Assembly (NCBI RefSeq): GCF_005503555.1
Contig: NZ_SCNG01000004.1
Location: 124,001-188,000, forward strand
Length of the DNA stretch: 64,000 bases
Source: Rudaea sp. 3F27F6
Lineage (GTDB): Bacteria; Pseudomonadota; Gammaproteobacteria; Xanthomonadales; Rhodanobacteraceae
Reading direction: 5' to 3'
Shown here: positions 47,283 to 55,764 of the stretch, one piece after another
Layout of the letters: every line of letters begins with the position of its first letter
Position numbering within the stretch: the stretch's first letter is position 1
Program-made: the position numbers and the translations under genes
The notes under the pieces: generated by a model
What the model was told of the DNA's origin: nothing
Database searches by the model: none
The model's input: the letters and a program-made list of their open reading frames with translations, nothing else

Positions 47283-48806
47283 ATGAAACGATCACGAATT
47301 CTTCACCTCGCAGTGCTGCTCGCCGCCGGCAGCGGCGCCGCGCAGGCCAGCGGCCCCGCCGCGACCCTGAGCCGCGAAGACGCGCTCTGGCTCGACCGCG
47401 TCACCTACGGCCTCGACAGCACGACCGTCGCGCGCTTCCGCGAACTCGGCAAGCGGCGTTTTCTCGAAGAGCAGCTCGCCGGCAAGAACGATGCCCTGCC
47501 CGCGCCGGTGAAGGCGCAGGTCGACCAGCTCGACATCGCCCACGACTCCGCCGCGAAACTCGTCGTCGACGAGATCGCCGAGCAGAAGCGCATCAACGCG
47601 CTCGGCGATGAAGAATTGAAGAAGACCGCGCGCAAAGATCGCAACGATATGGGCAACAAGATGGCCTACGAGGCCACCCGCAGAGAGCTGCTGCGCGCGA
47701 TCTACTCGCCCGACCAGCTCAAGGAACAACTCGTCTGGTTCTGGCTCAACCATTTCAGCGTGTTTTCGCAGAAGGGCTATGTGCGCTTCCTCGCCGGCGA
47801 CTATGTCGATCACTCGATCCGCCCGTACGCGCTCGGCCACTTCCGCGACCTTGTCATGGCGACGCTCAAGTCACCGGCGATGCTGCAGTATCTCGACAAC
47901 GCGCAGAACGGCGCGAACCACGTCAACGAGAATTACGCGCGCGAACTGATGGAGCTGCACACGCTCGGCGTCGGCTCGGGTTATACGCAGGGCGACGTGC
48001 AGGAACTCGCAAAGATCCTGACCGGCGTCGGCATCGACCCGAACCACGACGATCCGAAAGTGCGCCCCGCGCTGCGCCACTACCTCGTGCGCGAGGGCTT
48101 GTTCACGTTCAATCCCGAACGCCACGATTTCGGCGACCGCGTCCTGCTCGGGCAGAAGATCAAGGGCGGCGGCTTCGACGAAGTCGAACGCGCGGTCGAC
48201 CTGCTCGTGAAGCAGCCCGCGTGCGCGCAGTTCGTTTCGCGCAAGCTCGCCACCTATTTCGTTTCCGACGATCCGCCGCCGAAGCTGATCGAGAAGATGG
48301 CGCGCACGTTCCAGCACAGCGACGGTGATATCGCCGACGTGCTCAGGACGATGTTCGAGTCCGACGAATTCGCCGCCTCGCTCGGCAGGAAGTTCAAGGA
48401 CCCGATGCACTACGTCGTGTCGTCGGTGCGCCTTGCCTACGACGGCAAGACGATTACCAACATGCACCCGATCGTCACCTGGCTCAACAACCAGGGCCAG
48501 TCGATGTTCGGCCACTCGACGCCGGACGGCTACGCACTGACCGAGAACGCCTGGGCCAGTTCGGGCCAGATGAGCCGGCGCTTCGAGATCGCACGCATCA
48601 TCGGCAACGGCAATGCCGGCCTGTTCGATGCGGCCGACGGCACCAAGAGCGCCGATGTCGGTTTCCCGCAGCTTTCGTCGAAGCTCTACTACGACGGCAT
48701 CCAGCCGTATCTGTCGAAGACCACGCTCGCCGCGCTAGACAAGTCGGCTTCACAGCAGGAGTGGAATGCGTTCCTGCTTTCGTCCCCCGAATTCAATACT
48801 CGGTGA
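47283..48806 (+). CDS. DUF1800-family exported protein
   Basis: The 507-residue product has a Sec signal peptide (MKRSRILHLAVLLAAGSGAA). A helical DUF1800 domain contains DQLKEQLVWFWLNHFSVFSQ and NENYARELMELHTLGVGSGY. The family is widespread in soil and marine bacteria and almost always adjacent to a DUF1501 gene, as here. The pair is presumed to act together at the cell surface or outside, but the role is unknown. Start ATG 47283. Confidence 0.9.
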   Translation: MKRSRILHLAVLLAAGSGAAQASGPAATLSREDALWLDRVTYGLDSTTVARFRELGKRRFLEEQLAGKNDALPAPVKAQVDQLDIAHDSAAKLVVDEIAEQKRINALGDEELKKTARKDRNDMGNKMAYEATRRELLRAIYSPDQLKEQLVWFWLNHFSVFSQKGYVRFLAGDYVDHSIRPYALGHFRDLVMATLKSPAMLQYLDNAQNGANHVNENYARELMELHTLGVGSGYTQGDVQELAKILTGVGIDPNHDDPKVRPALRHYLVREGLFTFNPERHDFGDRVLLGQKIKGGGFDEVERAVDLLVKQPACAQFVSRKLATYFVSDDPPPKLIEKMARTFQHSDGDIADVLRTMFESDEFAASLGRKFKDPMHYVVSSVRLAYDGKTITNMHPIVTWLNNQGQSMFGHSTPDGYALTENAWASSGQMSRRFEIARIIGNGNAGLFDAADGTKSADVGFPQLSSKLYYDGIQPYLSKTTLAALDKSASQQEWNAFLLSSPEFNTR

Positions 48807-48818
48807 TTTCTCGTGCTC

Positions 48819-48903
48819 GTCATTCCAGCGAAAACGGGAATCCAGTTTCTTCTTCTCGTGATTTTTCGAGCAAAGGCTGGATTCCGGCTTTCGCTGGAAT
48901 GAC
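48819..48903. repeat. Inverted-repeat element, GTCATTCC type, copy 1
   Basis: Two 27-base arms at 48819-48845 and 48877-48903 match in inverse at 25 of 27 positions. They start GTCATTCC and end GGAATGAC, the pattern of a mobile-looking dispersed repeat found in many beta- and gammaproteobacteria. It fills the DUF1800/DUF1501 gap. A decayed second copy is at 53897-54005. Confidence 0.85.
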
Positions 48904-48924
48904 AGAAAACCAAGAGGTACCGTT

Positions 48925-50124
48925 ATGAACCGCCGCCACTTCCTCCAACTTGCCGCCACCGCCTCTGCCCTGCCCGCGCTGACCGCAGCCGGGCGCGTGT
49001 TCGCCGCGCCGCCGTCTTCGCCGCGCTTCTTGCTCGTGTTCCTGCGCGGCGGCTACGACTGCGCGAACATGCTCGTGCCGTACTCGAGCGACTTCTATTA
49101 CCAGTCGCGGCCGAACATCGCCGTGCCGCGACCTGATGCGAAATCCGGCACGGGCGCACTCGCGCTCGACAGCGAATGGGCACTCGCGCCGGCGCTGCGC
49201 GACTCGATCGGCGAGATGTACAAGAACCGGCAGGTCGCCTTCGTGCCGTTCGCCGGCACCGATGATATGTCGCGCAGCCACTTCGAGACGCAGGACAATA
49301 TCGAACGCGGCGAGCCGACTCAGGCCCACGTCGATTTCAACTCGGGCTTTATGGCCAGGCTGTCCGGCACCCTGAGCGGCAAGGCGCCACCGATCGCGTT
49401 CACCGACGCGCTGCCGCTGACCTTCCGCGGTGCCAACGACATCCCGAACATCTCGCTCAAGTACGTCGGCAAACCGGCCTACGACGACCGCCAGAGCGCG
49501 ATTCTCACCTCGATGTACCAGGGCAACCGCCTGCAAGCCGCGGTCAACGACGGCCTCGAACTGCGCGCGCACGTCGCCAAGGAATTCGAGACCGAGATGA
49601 ACCAGGCCAACCGCGGCGCCGTCAATGCGCAGGGCTTCGCGCTTGAAGCGCAACGCATCGCCAAACTGATGCGCGACCAGTACCGCCTCGGCTTCCTCGA
49701 CATCGGCGGCTGGGATACCCACGTCAACGAGGGCGGCGCGCAGGGTCAGCTTGCGAACAATCTCGCCAATCTCGGCAACGGCCTCAAAGCCTTCGCCCAG
49801 GAACTCGGCCCGGAGTGGAAGAACACCGTCGTCGTCGTCGTTTCCGAATTCGGCCGCACCTTCCGCGAGAACGGCAACCACGGCACCGACCACGGCCACG
49901 GTTCGGTCTACTGGGTGCTCGGCGGCGGCATCGACGGCGGCCGCATCGCCGGCGAACAGGTCAAGGTTCAGCAGTCGACCCTGCTGCAGAACCGCGACTA
50001 CCCGGTGCTCAACAACTACCGCAGCCTGTTGGCCGGCATGTACCTGCGCATGTGGGGACTGTCGCCGGCGCAGCTCGCCAAGGTGTTCCCCGACACCAAG
50101 ACCGCCGATTTGCGCTTGGTGTAA
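48925..50124 (+). CDS. DUF1501-family exported protein, probable Tat substrate
   Basis: The 399-residue product has a twin-arginine signal peptide (MNRRHFLQLAATASALPALT), so it is probably exported folded, perhaps with a bound cofactor. The DUF1501 domain contains FLLVFLRGGYDCANMLVPYS and, near the C-terminus, VSEFGRTFRENGNHGTDHGH, which resembles the metal sites of sulfatase/phosphatase-fold enzymes. It is adjacent to DUF1800; the pair is usually coupled. Enzymatic function is not established. Confidence 0.9.
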   Translation: MNRRHFLQLAATASALPALTAAGRVFAAPPSSPRFLLVFLRGGYDCANMLVPYSSDFYYQSRPNIAVPRPDAKSGTGALALDSEWALAPALRDSIGEMYKNRQVAFVPFAGTDDMSRSHFETQDNIERGEPTQAHVDFNSGFMARLSGTLSGKAPPIAFTDALPLTFRGANDIPNISLKYVGKPAYDDRQSAILTSMYQGNRLQAAVNDGLELRAHVAKEFETEMNQANRGAVNAQGFALEAQRIAKLMRDQYRLGFLDIGGWDTHVNEGGAQGQLANNLANLGNGLKAFAQELGPEWKNTVVVVVSEFGRTFRENGNHGTDHGHGSVYWVLGGGIDGGRIAGEQVKVQQSTLLQNRDYPVLNNYRSLLAGMYLRMWGLSPAQLAKVFPDTKTADLRLV

Positions 50125-50166
50125 CCCGCACGGAGCCGATCGATGCAGTGATCGATCGACTGCGCG

Positions 50167-50931
50167 TCAGTTCTTGAACATGCCGCGCAGCACCGCGCCG
50201 GCGATGCCGCCGGCCACGCCGGTTTCGACATTCTCCGCCACGCTCTCGCCGCCGAGATAGGGCGCGAGCGCATGCGCAAGGTTCGGTACGGTCAGGGTCT
50301 GCAGCCAGACCTTGCCCGGCCCGGTCAGGCGCGCGATAAAAAGACCGTCGCCGCCGAAGACCGCGTTGGCAAATCCGCGCATCAAGGTCACGTCGAAGCC
50401 GACCGTGCCGGCGATCATGCCGACGTGGCCCGGATGCACCTTGATGCTTTCGCCGGGCGCGAGGTCGTAGATGACCGCTTCGCCGCCGAGTTCGACCCAG
50501 GCCGTGCACGGGCCGCTGAGTTTCTGCATGACGAAGCCGTTGCCGCCGAAGATGCCGGCGCCGAGCGAGCGCTGGAATCCGGTCGCGAGCGTCGCGCCCT
50601 CGGTCGCGCAGAGAAAGCCGTGACGATGGATCAGATACGATTCGCCCGCGCGCACGTCGACCTGCTGAATCGTGCCCGGTACTTTCGCGGCAAAGGCGAT
50701 CACGCCCTGCGCGCCGGGCGCGGAGTATTCGGTCATGAACACGCCGCCGCCCGAGAACGCGCGGCCGAGTGCGCCCCAGATGCCTTTCGCGCCGGCGGTG
50801 AACGCGGTCGTGCGCATCTGCACGGCGTCGGTCATCCAGGAAAACTCGCCCGGTTCGGCGACGATCTTGTCGTTGCCTTCGAGGCCGATTTCCAGCACCG
50901 GCATCGTGGTGCCCGTGATCTTCGCTTTCAT
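50167..50931 (-). CDS. TIGR00266/AIM24-family protein
   Basis: The 254-residue protein is a Gly/Ala-rich beta-structure built of repeated LxxG segments, for example AAKVPGTIQQVDVRAGESYLIH and IYDLAPGESIKVHPGHVG. This is the plan of the AIM24/TIGR00266 family. No catalytic residues are visible and the function is unknown; some homologues lie in stress or envelope clusters. It ends in convergent orientation to DUF1501, with a weak eight-base hairpin (CGATCGAT/ATCGATCG, 50137-50158) between. Confidence 0.82.
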   Translation of the reverse strand: MKAKITGTTMPVLEIGLEGNDKIVAEPGEFSWMTDAVQMRTTAFTAGAKGIWGALGRAFSGGGVFMTEYSAPGAQGVIAFAAKVPGTIQQVDVRAGESYLIHRHGFLCATEGATLATGFQRSLGAGIFGGNGFVMQKLSGPCTAWVELGGEAVIYDLAPGESIKVHPGHVGMIAGTVGFDVTLMRGFANAVFGGDGLFIARLTGPGKVWLQTLTVPNLAHALAPYLGGESVAENVETGVAGGIAGAVLRGMFKN

Positions 50932-50967
50932 GCTCGAGTCTCCGTTGATGGATACAAGTGCTGCGCG

Positions 50968-52029
50968 CTATTGCGCCGCAGAATCGCCGACGACGAGAAT
51001 CTTGAAACTGCCTTCGAGCACCGGCGCGCGCGGATGCGGTTGCTCGGGCGTCGCCGCGGGCTTGGCGCCAAACTTGGCCGCGGCGAGATAAACACGATGA
51101 CTTTCGGGATCGAGCGCCAGGGTGCGCGCGCTGGTCTCGGTCGGCAGCGTCTGCGCAACGGTGTAATGATCCGCATCGATCTGCTTCACCACGGTCAGCG
51201 AGCCGTCTTCGCCATTCGAGCTGAAGACGATGCCGCGCTCCGCATCGTAGGCCGCCGCGTCGGGGCCGTTGCCGATCGCCACGCTCGCGACGAATTTGCC
51301 GGAAGCCGCGTCGGTCACGACCATGCGCCGGTTCTGGCAGACGGAAAACACGCGCCGATGTGCGGCATCGAGCGCGAGACCGGACGGATCTTCGCAGTCC
51401 TTGAGCTTCCATTTCGCCACGAGCGTATTGCTGCGCGTATCGATCACGCCGAGTTCACTCGTGTCCTCGATATTGAAATAAACGCGGCCGTTTTCGTCGC
51501 TCGCGGCGAATTCGGGCTTGCCGCCGACGGCGATCGTGGCGAGAACTTTCTGCGTCTGCGGGTCGATCACGCTGACGTCCTTGCTGCGGCCATTGAACGT
51601 AAACAGATGCTTCGATGCGTGGTCGTACAAGATCGCATCGGGATTGCGCCCACCGACGGCGATCGTGCCGACCGGCTTGAGTGTGGCGAGATCGAACACA
51701 GTCACGCTGTCGGCGCGGCCGTTGCTCGTATAGCCTTGGCCGAGTTCGGGCGCGAGGGCGAAACCGTGGATGCCTTCGGTACCCGCTATCGTCGCAGCAA
51801 GCGTGCCGTCGGCCATGTTGACCACGAGGGCGCGGTCGCCGCGGCTGACGAACAGATGCCCCGACTTCGCATCGGCGAGAAGATAGTCCCAGCCGCCGAG
51901 CCCGCCGACGTCGTATTTCTTGAGCAAACTGTACGCAGGCGTCGCCGCCTTCGCCGGCGGCCCCGCATGCACGGTGGAAACGGCTGCGAGCAAGCTCGCC
52001 AGACAGAACAGTGTGGGGAACGTGCGCAT
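50968..52029 (-). CDS. YncE-like exported beta-propeller protein
   Basis: The 353-residue product has a signal peptide (MRTFPTLFCLASLLAAVSTVHA). About seven blades follow, with the repeated VFDLATLKPVGTIAVGG and VIDPQTQKVLATIAVGG patterns. It is the YncE/surface-layer style of periplasmic propeller. Ligands are unknown. It lies 36 bases upstream of the AIM24 gene on the same strand, so the two may share a message. Confidence 0.88.
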   Translation of the reverse strand: MRTFPTLFCLASLLAAVSTVHAGPPAKAATPAYSLLKKYDVGGLGGWDYLLADAKSGHLFVSRGDRALVVNMADGTLAATIAGTEGIHGFALAPELGQGYTSNGRADSVTVFDLATLKPVGTIAVGGRNPDAILYDHASKHLFTFNGRSKDVSVIDPQTQKVLATIAVGGKPEFAASDENGRVYFNIEDTSELGVIDTRSNTLVAKWKLKDCEDPSGLALDAAHRRVFSVCQNRRMVVTDAASGKFVASVAIGNGPDAAAYDAERGIVFSSNGEDGSLTVVKQIDADHYTVAQTLPTETSARTLALDPESHRVYLAAAKFGAKPAATPEQPHPRAPVLEGSFKILVVGDSAAQ

Positions 52030-52100
52030 GCAGCGACCTCGGCTAGTGGAATCCGGCGGCGCGGAGTGTCGCCCACCGCTTGTTGGATTTTCCCTAACGC

Positions 52101-52637
52101 TCAGCCGCTTTTGGCGTAGCGCCGCAGCACGCTCCAGCGCTCGAACTTGGCTGCGCGCGAGACGGACGCATTCGCCGGGCTCGTCGAGGGCAGCGCGAGC
52201 ACGTCAACGCGCTCGCGTAACGCAGGCTGCAGTTGCGGTTCGATATGCCGGCGGAACCCTTCGGCCGCCTTGCCGCCGTTGAGCGCGATCGCGCGGATCG
52301 TCGGATAGCGCACGAGCAGTTGCGGAATCGCGTTCGGCACTTCGCTCGCCTTGACGATGCTGCTGTCGAGGCTGCCGGGCCGTTCGACCTGTTCGTACAC
52401 GTCCCAGATGCCGATACCGCGCGCGTGCAGGCGGGCGATGCGCTGCGCATACGGCAATTCACGGCCCGCGTCGAACAGCTCGCCCATGAAAGTCCAGAAC
52501 AGATTCTGGTTGTGCGCGTACGACTGCTGCAGTTCGAGCGAACGCAGCGACGGTACGGTGCCGAGCACAAGCACGCGGCAGTCCTCGCCGACCTGGGGCG
52601 GAAAACTCTTCACATGGTGCGACGCGTCCGGGCTCAT
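52101..52637 (-). CDS. DNA-deoxyinosine (uracil-family) glycosylase
   Basis: The 178-residue protein has the UDG-superfamily opening motif VLVLGTVPSLRSLELQQSYA, with QNLFWTFMGELFD and a C-terminal LPSTSPANASVS. These match the family-6-like deoxyinosine glycosylases, which remove hypoxanthine and related deaminated bases. A TTG 15 bases upstream is possible but the ATG at 52637 is more likely. It complements ung and alkA elsewhere in this window. Confidence 0.85.
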   Translation of the reverse strand: MSPDASHHVKSFPPQVGEDCRVLVLGTVPSLRSLELQQSYAHNQNLFWTFMGELFDAGRELPYAQRIARLHARGIGIWDVYEQVERPGSLDSSIVKASEVPNAIPQLLVRYPTIRAIALNGGKAAEGFRRHIEPQLQPALRERVDVLALPSTSPANASVSRAAKFERWSVLRRYAKSG

Positions 52638-52845
52638 GCGCTTAGGCGACAATAAAAGTATAGTTTTATCTTTTTATCAAATGCAGCATACAGGCTTCAT
52701 TTACATGAACCCAACACCAACGCGCGAACGCGATAACCGACAGTTAACTTCGATCTAATCGCGTTTTCACTTCCGCGGCGTAGGCTTGTTCGCGTGCCGC
52801 AGCGGTCAGAGAGCGCGGCGCTTCTTCCCTCTCCAGGAAACCACC

Positions 52846-53073
52846 ATGAATCAAGACATCATCCAGGGCAAGTGGCAGCAGATCAAAGGTTCGTTGAAAT
52901 CGCAGTGGGGCAAACTCACCGACGACGATCTCGCGCGCTTCGACGGCAATCGCGAATATCTGATCGGGCGGCTACAGGAACGTTACGGCTGGCAGAAGGA
53001 CAAGGCCGAGCAGGAAATCCACCACTACGAGCAGGCGCTGCACGGCGCGAAAAACAAGGCGAAGGCGGCCTGA
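52846..53073 (+). CDS. CsbD-family stress protein
   Basis: The 75-residue protein begins MNQDIIQGKWQQIKGSLKSQ and contains DDLARFDGNREYLIGRLQER. This is the CsbD domain first described as a sigma-B-controlled stress protein in Bacillus. Its molecular role is unknown. In Gram-negative bacteria these proteins are usually induced by osmotic or general stress. The ATG 52846 is preceded by CAGGAAA. Confidence 0.9.
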   Translation: MNQDIIQGKWQQIKGSLKSQWGKLTDDDLARFDGNREYLIGRLQERYGWQKDKAEQEIHHYEQALHGAKNKAKAA

Positions 53074-53105
53074 TCATCTCGACCTGGGCCGAAGCGGCCC
53101 TCGCG

Positions 53106-53156
53106 ATCCGGTGCGGAAGCCGCGTCAACAGGGCTTGCGCGGTTACCGCACCGGAT
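53106..53156. terminator. Hairpin between csbD-type and peroxiredoxin genes
   Basis: ATCCGGTGCGG and CCGCACCGGAT form an 11-base perfect stem enclosing a second smaller stem. The two genes converge here. Just before it a short GGGCCG/CGGCCC stem lies at 53086-53100. Confidence 0.5.
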
Positions 53157-53169
53157 TTGGCGGAAATCC

Positions 53170-53712
53170 TCAGGATTCTTTCTTGAGCGAGGCCAGATCG
53201 GCCAGCACCTGACCCGAATTCTCTTTCGGATCGACGCCCACGTAATGCTTGGCGACCTTGCCTTCCGGGTCGATCAAAAACGTCTCGCGCTTGGCATAGG
53301 CGCCGATCACCGGATGCTTGCTCAGCACGCCGTAGGCTTTCGCGGTCGCCTGCGTGTTGTCGGACAGCAGCGGGAACGGCACGTGGTACTTCTCGGCGAA
53401 CGCCGCATGCGATTTCACGTCATCGAGGCTGACGCCGAGCACTTCGGCGCCGGCCTTGCGCAGTTTTAGTACGTCGTCGCGGAACGTGCAGACTTCGGTC
53501 GTGCAGCCCGGCGTGTCGTCCTTCGGATAAAAGTACAGAACGACCCACTTACCCTTGTATTGATCCAGCGCGCGCCAGTCGCCCTTCTGGTCCTGCAGCT
53601 TGAACGTCGGTGCCGCGGCGCCGACGGCCGGCGCGGCGGCGTCCTGGGCGTGGACTTGGAACGCGAACGCCGCGGCGGCGATCAGGGCGGCAAAGCGCAA
53701 TACGATTTTCAT
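53170..53712 (-). CDS. Exported peroxiredoxin, BCP/AhpC-TSA type
   Basis: The 180-residue product has a signal peptide (ending near QVHAQ), unusual for BCP-type enzymes. The thioredoxin fold has peroxidatic Cys70 in PKDDTPGCTT and a possible resolving Cys75. It reduces H2O2 and organic peroxides, probably in the periplasm. ATG 53712 gives the signal peptide. Electron donors there are not obvious from the window. Confidence 0.9.
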   Translation of the reverse strand: MKIVLRFAALIAAAAFAFQVHAQDAAAPAVGAAAPTFKLQDQKGDWRALDQYKGKWVVLYFYPKDDTPGCTTEVCTFRDDVLKLRKAGAEVLGVSLDDVKSHAAFAEKYHVPFPLLSDNTQATAKAYGVLSKHPVIGAYAKRETFLIDPEGKVAKHYVGVDPKENSGQVLADLASLKKES

Positions 53713-54022
53713 GACTGTCTCCGGAGGAAAGGCAAGGACGATAGACCGGAGAGTACGACTATTTATTGCGCGGCGCCTTCTTCGCCCGTTTTACCCTGCA
53801 CGAGAGGCAGTTCGGCCGCCTAGATTTTGAGGCTCGTTGGCTTGCGGTGTGACGTGGCGGACTTTCGTTCTTCTTTTCTCGCGCTCTTCTTTGCTCGTCA
53901 TTCCGGCGAACGCCGGAATCCAGTACCTTCAGCTCTCTTGTGCGAGGCAAAGTCGCTGGATTCAGGCTTGACCAGCCCTTCGGCTGTTGAAAACCGCCGG
54001 AATGAAAGTGCTGCTCAGCCCT
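53713..54022. other. Intergenic region before the VOC gene
   Basis: These 310 bases hold the peroxiredoxin promoter and a decayed dispersed repeat. The only reading frames (for example 53759-53950 on minus) translate the repeat and do not look like genes. Confidence 0.6.
53897..54005. repeat. Inverted-repeat element, GTCATTCC type, degenerate copy 2
   Basis: The left arm at 53897-53923 closely follows the arm of the copy at 48819. The right arm starts with CTGGATTC at 53956 but is interrupted by about 25 bases (including a GCCCTTCGGC hairpin) before CCGGAATGA ends it. It appears to be a copy altered by insertion. Confidence 0.65.
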
Positions 54023-54412
54023 CTATTTCATCTGCAACAAATCCCACTTATTTCCATACAAATCCTCGAACACGGCGACCGTGCCATAGGCCTCATACCG
54101 CGGCGCCTCGTGGAACTTCACGCCTGCGGTAAGCATGCGCGCGTGGTCGCGCGCGAAGTCGTCGGTGTGCAGGAACAGGAAAACGCGGCCGCCGGTCTGC
54201 TCGCCGACGCGCGCCGTCTGCTCGGGCCCCGAAGCCTGGGCAAGCAACAGCGGCGTCGCCGCGTCACGCGCGGGCGCCACGAGTACCCAGCGCTTGCCGC
54301 CACCGAGGTCGGTGTCGGCCAGCACTGCGAAGTCGAGGCAACGGACGTACCATGCGATCGCCTCGTCGTAGTCGCGCACGACGAGGCTGACGGCGCCGAT
54401 CTTGCGTGTCAT
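54023..54412 (-). CDS. VOC-family (glyoxalase-like) protein
   Basis: The 129-residue protein has paired beta-alpha-beta modules of the vicinal-oxygen-chelate fold: KIGAVSLVVRDYDEAIAWYV at the start and RYEAYGTVAVFEDLYGNKWDL at the end. The last part has the usual metal-binding glutamate. Such proteins are dioxygenases, glyoxalases or resistance proteins; this one cannot be assigned further. It follows a lipoprotein gene by 15 bases. Confidence 0.85.
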   Translation of the reverse strand: MTRKIGAVSLVVRDYDEAIAWYVRCLDFAVLADTDLGGGKRWVLVAPARDAATPLLLAQASGPEQTARVGEQTGGRVFLFLHTDDFARDHARMLTAGVKFHEAPRYEAYGTVAVFEDLYGNKWDLLQMK

Positions 54413-54427
54413 AGCCGCCTCCCCGAA

Positions 54428-55201
54428 CTATTTTTTCTTGGTCGTATTCGGTAGATGCGACATGTCGAGGCCGCCCGTCTCGAACACCAGGGTCTTCTTG
54501 CCCTCGTCGGCAAGCACGACGTCGATCGCCACCTTCTTCGTCTTCAGCACGCGCGCGATAAAGGCTTTGTCTTCGTCGATGAACAGCGCGGGTTCGCCGG
54601 TCGGCGGGATCGTCGCCTTCCACGGCTTCGCCGGCTCGCCGTCGAAGCTGACCGGCAAGGTCTTGCAGCCGGACTTGCAGTTGAACTTCTCGTTGTCGAG
54701 GATCAGGTAAACCGTCTGCCCCCACTCGGGATGCTGGCGCAGGATCAGGTGCACACGCTTGGCGTCCTTGCCTGTTGCGGCCGGCGGCGACAGCGGCGGG
54801 TTGTTCTCGATTGAACCGGCGTACTGCGTGCCGCCCTTGACCGGCGTGACCGTGTACGCCCACAGCCTCGCGAGGCGGCGCGCTTCGCCTTCTTCTTTCG
54901 CCTTCGTGGTGACGTCGGCGAGCGTCTCCTTGATCTTCGCCGCGGCCGCGCTGTCGGGATATTTCGCCACGGTTTCCGCGCCGATCTGCGCGGCGATGTC
55001 GAGGCTGCCGCTGCTGCGCATCTGGTCGTAAAGCTTCAGGCCCTTGTCGGCCTGCGCGTCCGCATTCGCCTTCGCCGCGGCGGCGGCATCCTGTGCGGCC
55101 GGGGCCGACGTGGGCGCTGACGGCGGATTCGACCCCGACGAACACGCCGCGACGAGCATCGCGCTCAAGGGAACGATCTTGAAAAGCGGCCGCAGCACCA
55201 T
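54428..55201 (-). CDS. Uncharacterised lipoprotein
   Basis: The 257-residue product has a signal peptide with lipobox VAAC (in MLVAACSSGS), then a Ser/Pro/Ala-rich linker. An alpha-helical segment (KYPDSAAAAKIKETLADV) precedes a beta-rich C-terminal domain containing CKSGCKTLPVSFDGE and LVFETGGLDMSHLP. The family is not recognised. It would be attached to the inner or outer membrane and is cotranscribed with the VOC gene. ATG 55201 was chosen because upstream in-frame sequence does not give a signal peptide. Confidence 0.8.
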   Translation of the reverse strand: MVLRPLFKIVPLSAMLVAACSSGSNPPSAPTSAPAAQDAAAAAKANADAQADKGLKLYDQMRSSGSLDIAAQIGAETVAKYPDSAAAAKIKETLADVTTKAKEEGEARRLARLWAYTVTPVKGGTQYAGSIENNPPLSPPAATGKDAKRVHLILRQHPEWGQTVYLILDNEKFNCKSGCKTLPVSFDGEPAKPWKATIPPTGEPALFIDEDKAFIARVLKTKKVAIDVVLADEGKKTLVFETGGLDMSHLPNTTKKK

Positions 55202-55277
55202 GACGAACCTCGTTGCCGAACGATGCGGCAACGATACCCGATTTGCCTGCGCGTGCCGAATCGGCACGGCGGCGTGT

Positions 55278-55682
55278 TTATGGATTTTCGCGCTTGAGCA
55301 CTTCGGACAGCCATTCCGCGTAGACATGCGCCGTTTCGAGCGAGGCGCTGCGCAGGCCGCGCGTGGCGAGGTCGAACGCATGCTGCAGTTGCTGCTTCTG
55401 CGCCGGCGTCTGCGCTTCGTCGTGCAGCGCGCCGCCGCCCGAGCCCATGCCGGCGCAGGGATTGTCCGCGCGCGCGTCGAAAGACCTGCTTTCGGGGCTG
55501 ACCAAGCAGTTGATCACGTGCTGGAAATGCGAGCGTGCGCCGGGCAGGCGGTCCGCTGCGCGCGCCATTTCTGCATGCACCTGCGCGGTGATGGTTTCGA
55601 TGCGCTGCGCGGGCGCGGCGAATGCGCCGAGCGGCGCGGCGCCGAGCAAGATCGCGGCGGCGAGTGTATTGCTGCGTATCAT
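55278..55682 (-). CDS. Small exported protein of unknown function
   Basis: The 134-residue product has a signal peptide (MIRSNTLAAAILLGAAPLGAFA). A helical domain follows, with two Cys (HVINCLVSPES and ADNPCAGMGSGGG) that could form a disulfide in the periplasm. The segment QHAFDLATRGLRSASLETAH is amphipathic. I do not recognise the family. The ATG at 55682 gives the signal peptide; it is read leftward like its neighbours. Confidence 0.75.
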   Translation of the reverse strand: MIRSNTLAAAILLGAAPLGAFAAPAQRIETITAQVHAEMARAADRLPGARSHFQHVINCLVSPESRSFDARADNPCAGMGSGGGALHDEAQTPAQKQQLQHAFDLATRGLRSASLETAHVYAEWLSEVLKRENP

Positions 55683-55764
55683 TCGGAATCCCCCTGTCGA
55701 AGCGCTGCCGACGGCAGCTCGCAGTTTCGACCGGAGTACGCGCGTTTTCCTTACGCCGGCCGCG

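Noticed and set aside
50272-52119. 615-residue plus-strand reading frame opposite the AIM24-like and propeller genes
   Set aside because: Arg/Ala/His-rich shadow crossing two genes; no ribosome site or domain.
53759-53950. Small minus-strand frame after peroxiredoxin
   Set aside because: It translates the dispersed inverted repeat (for example LDSGVRRNDE), a common artefact of that element.
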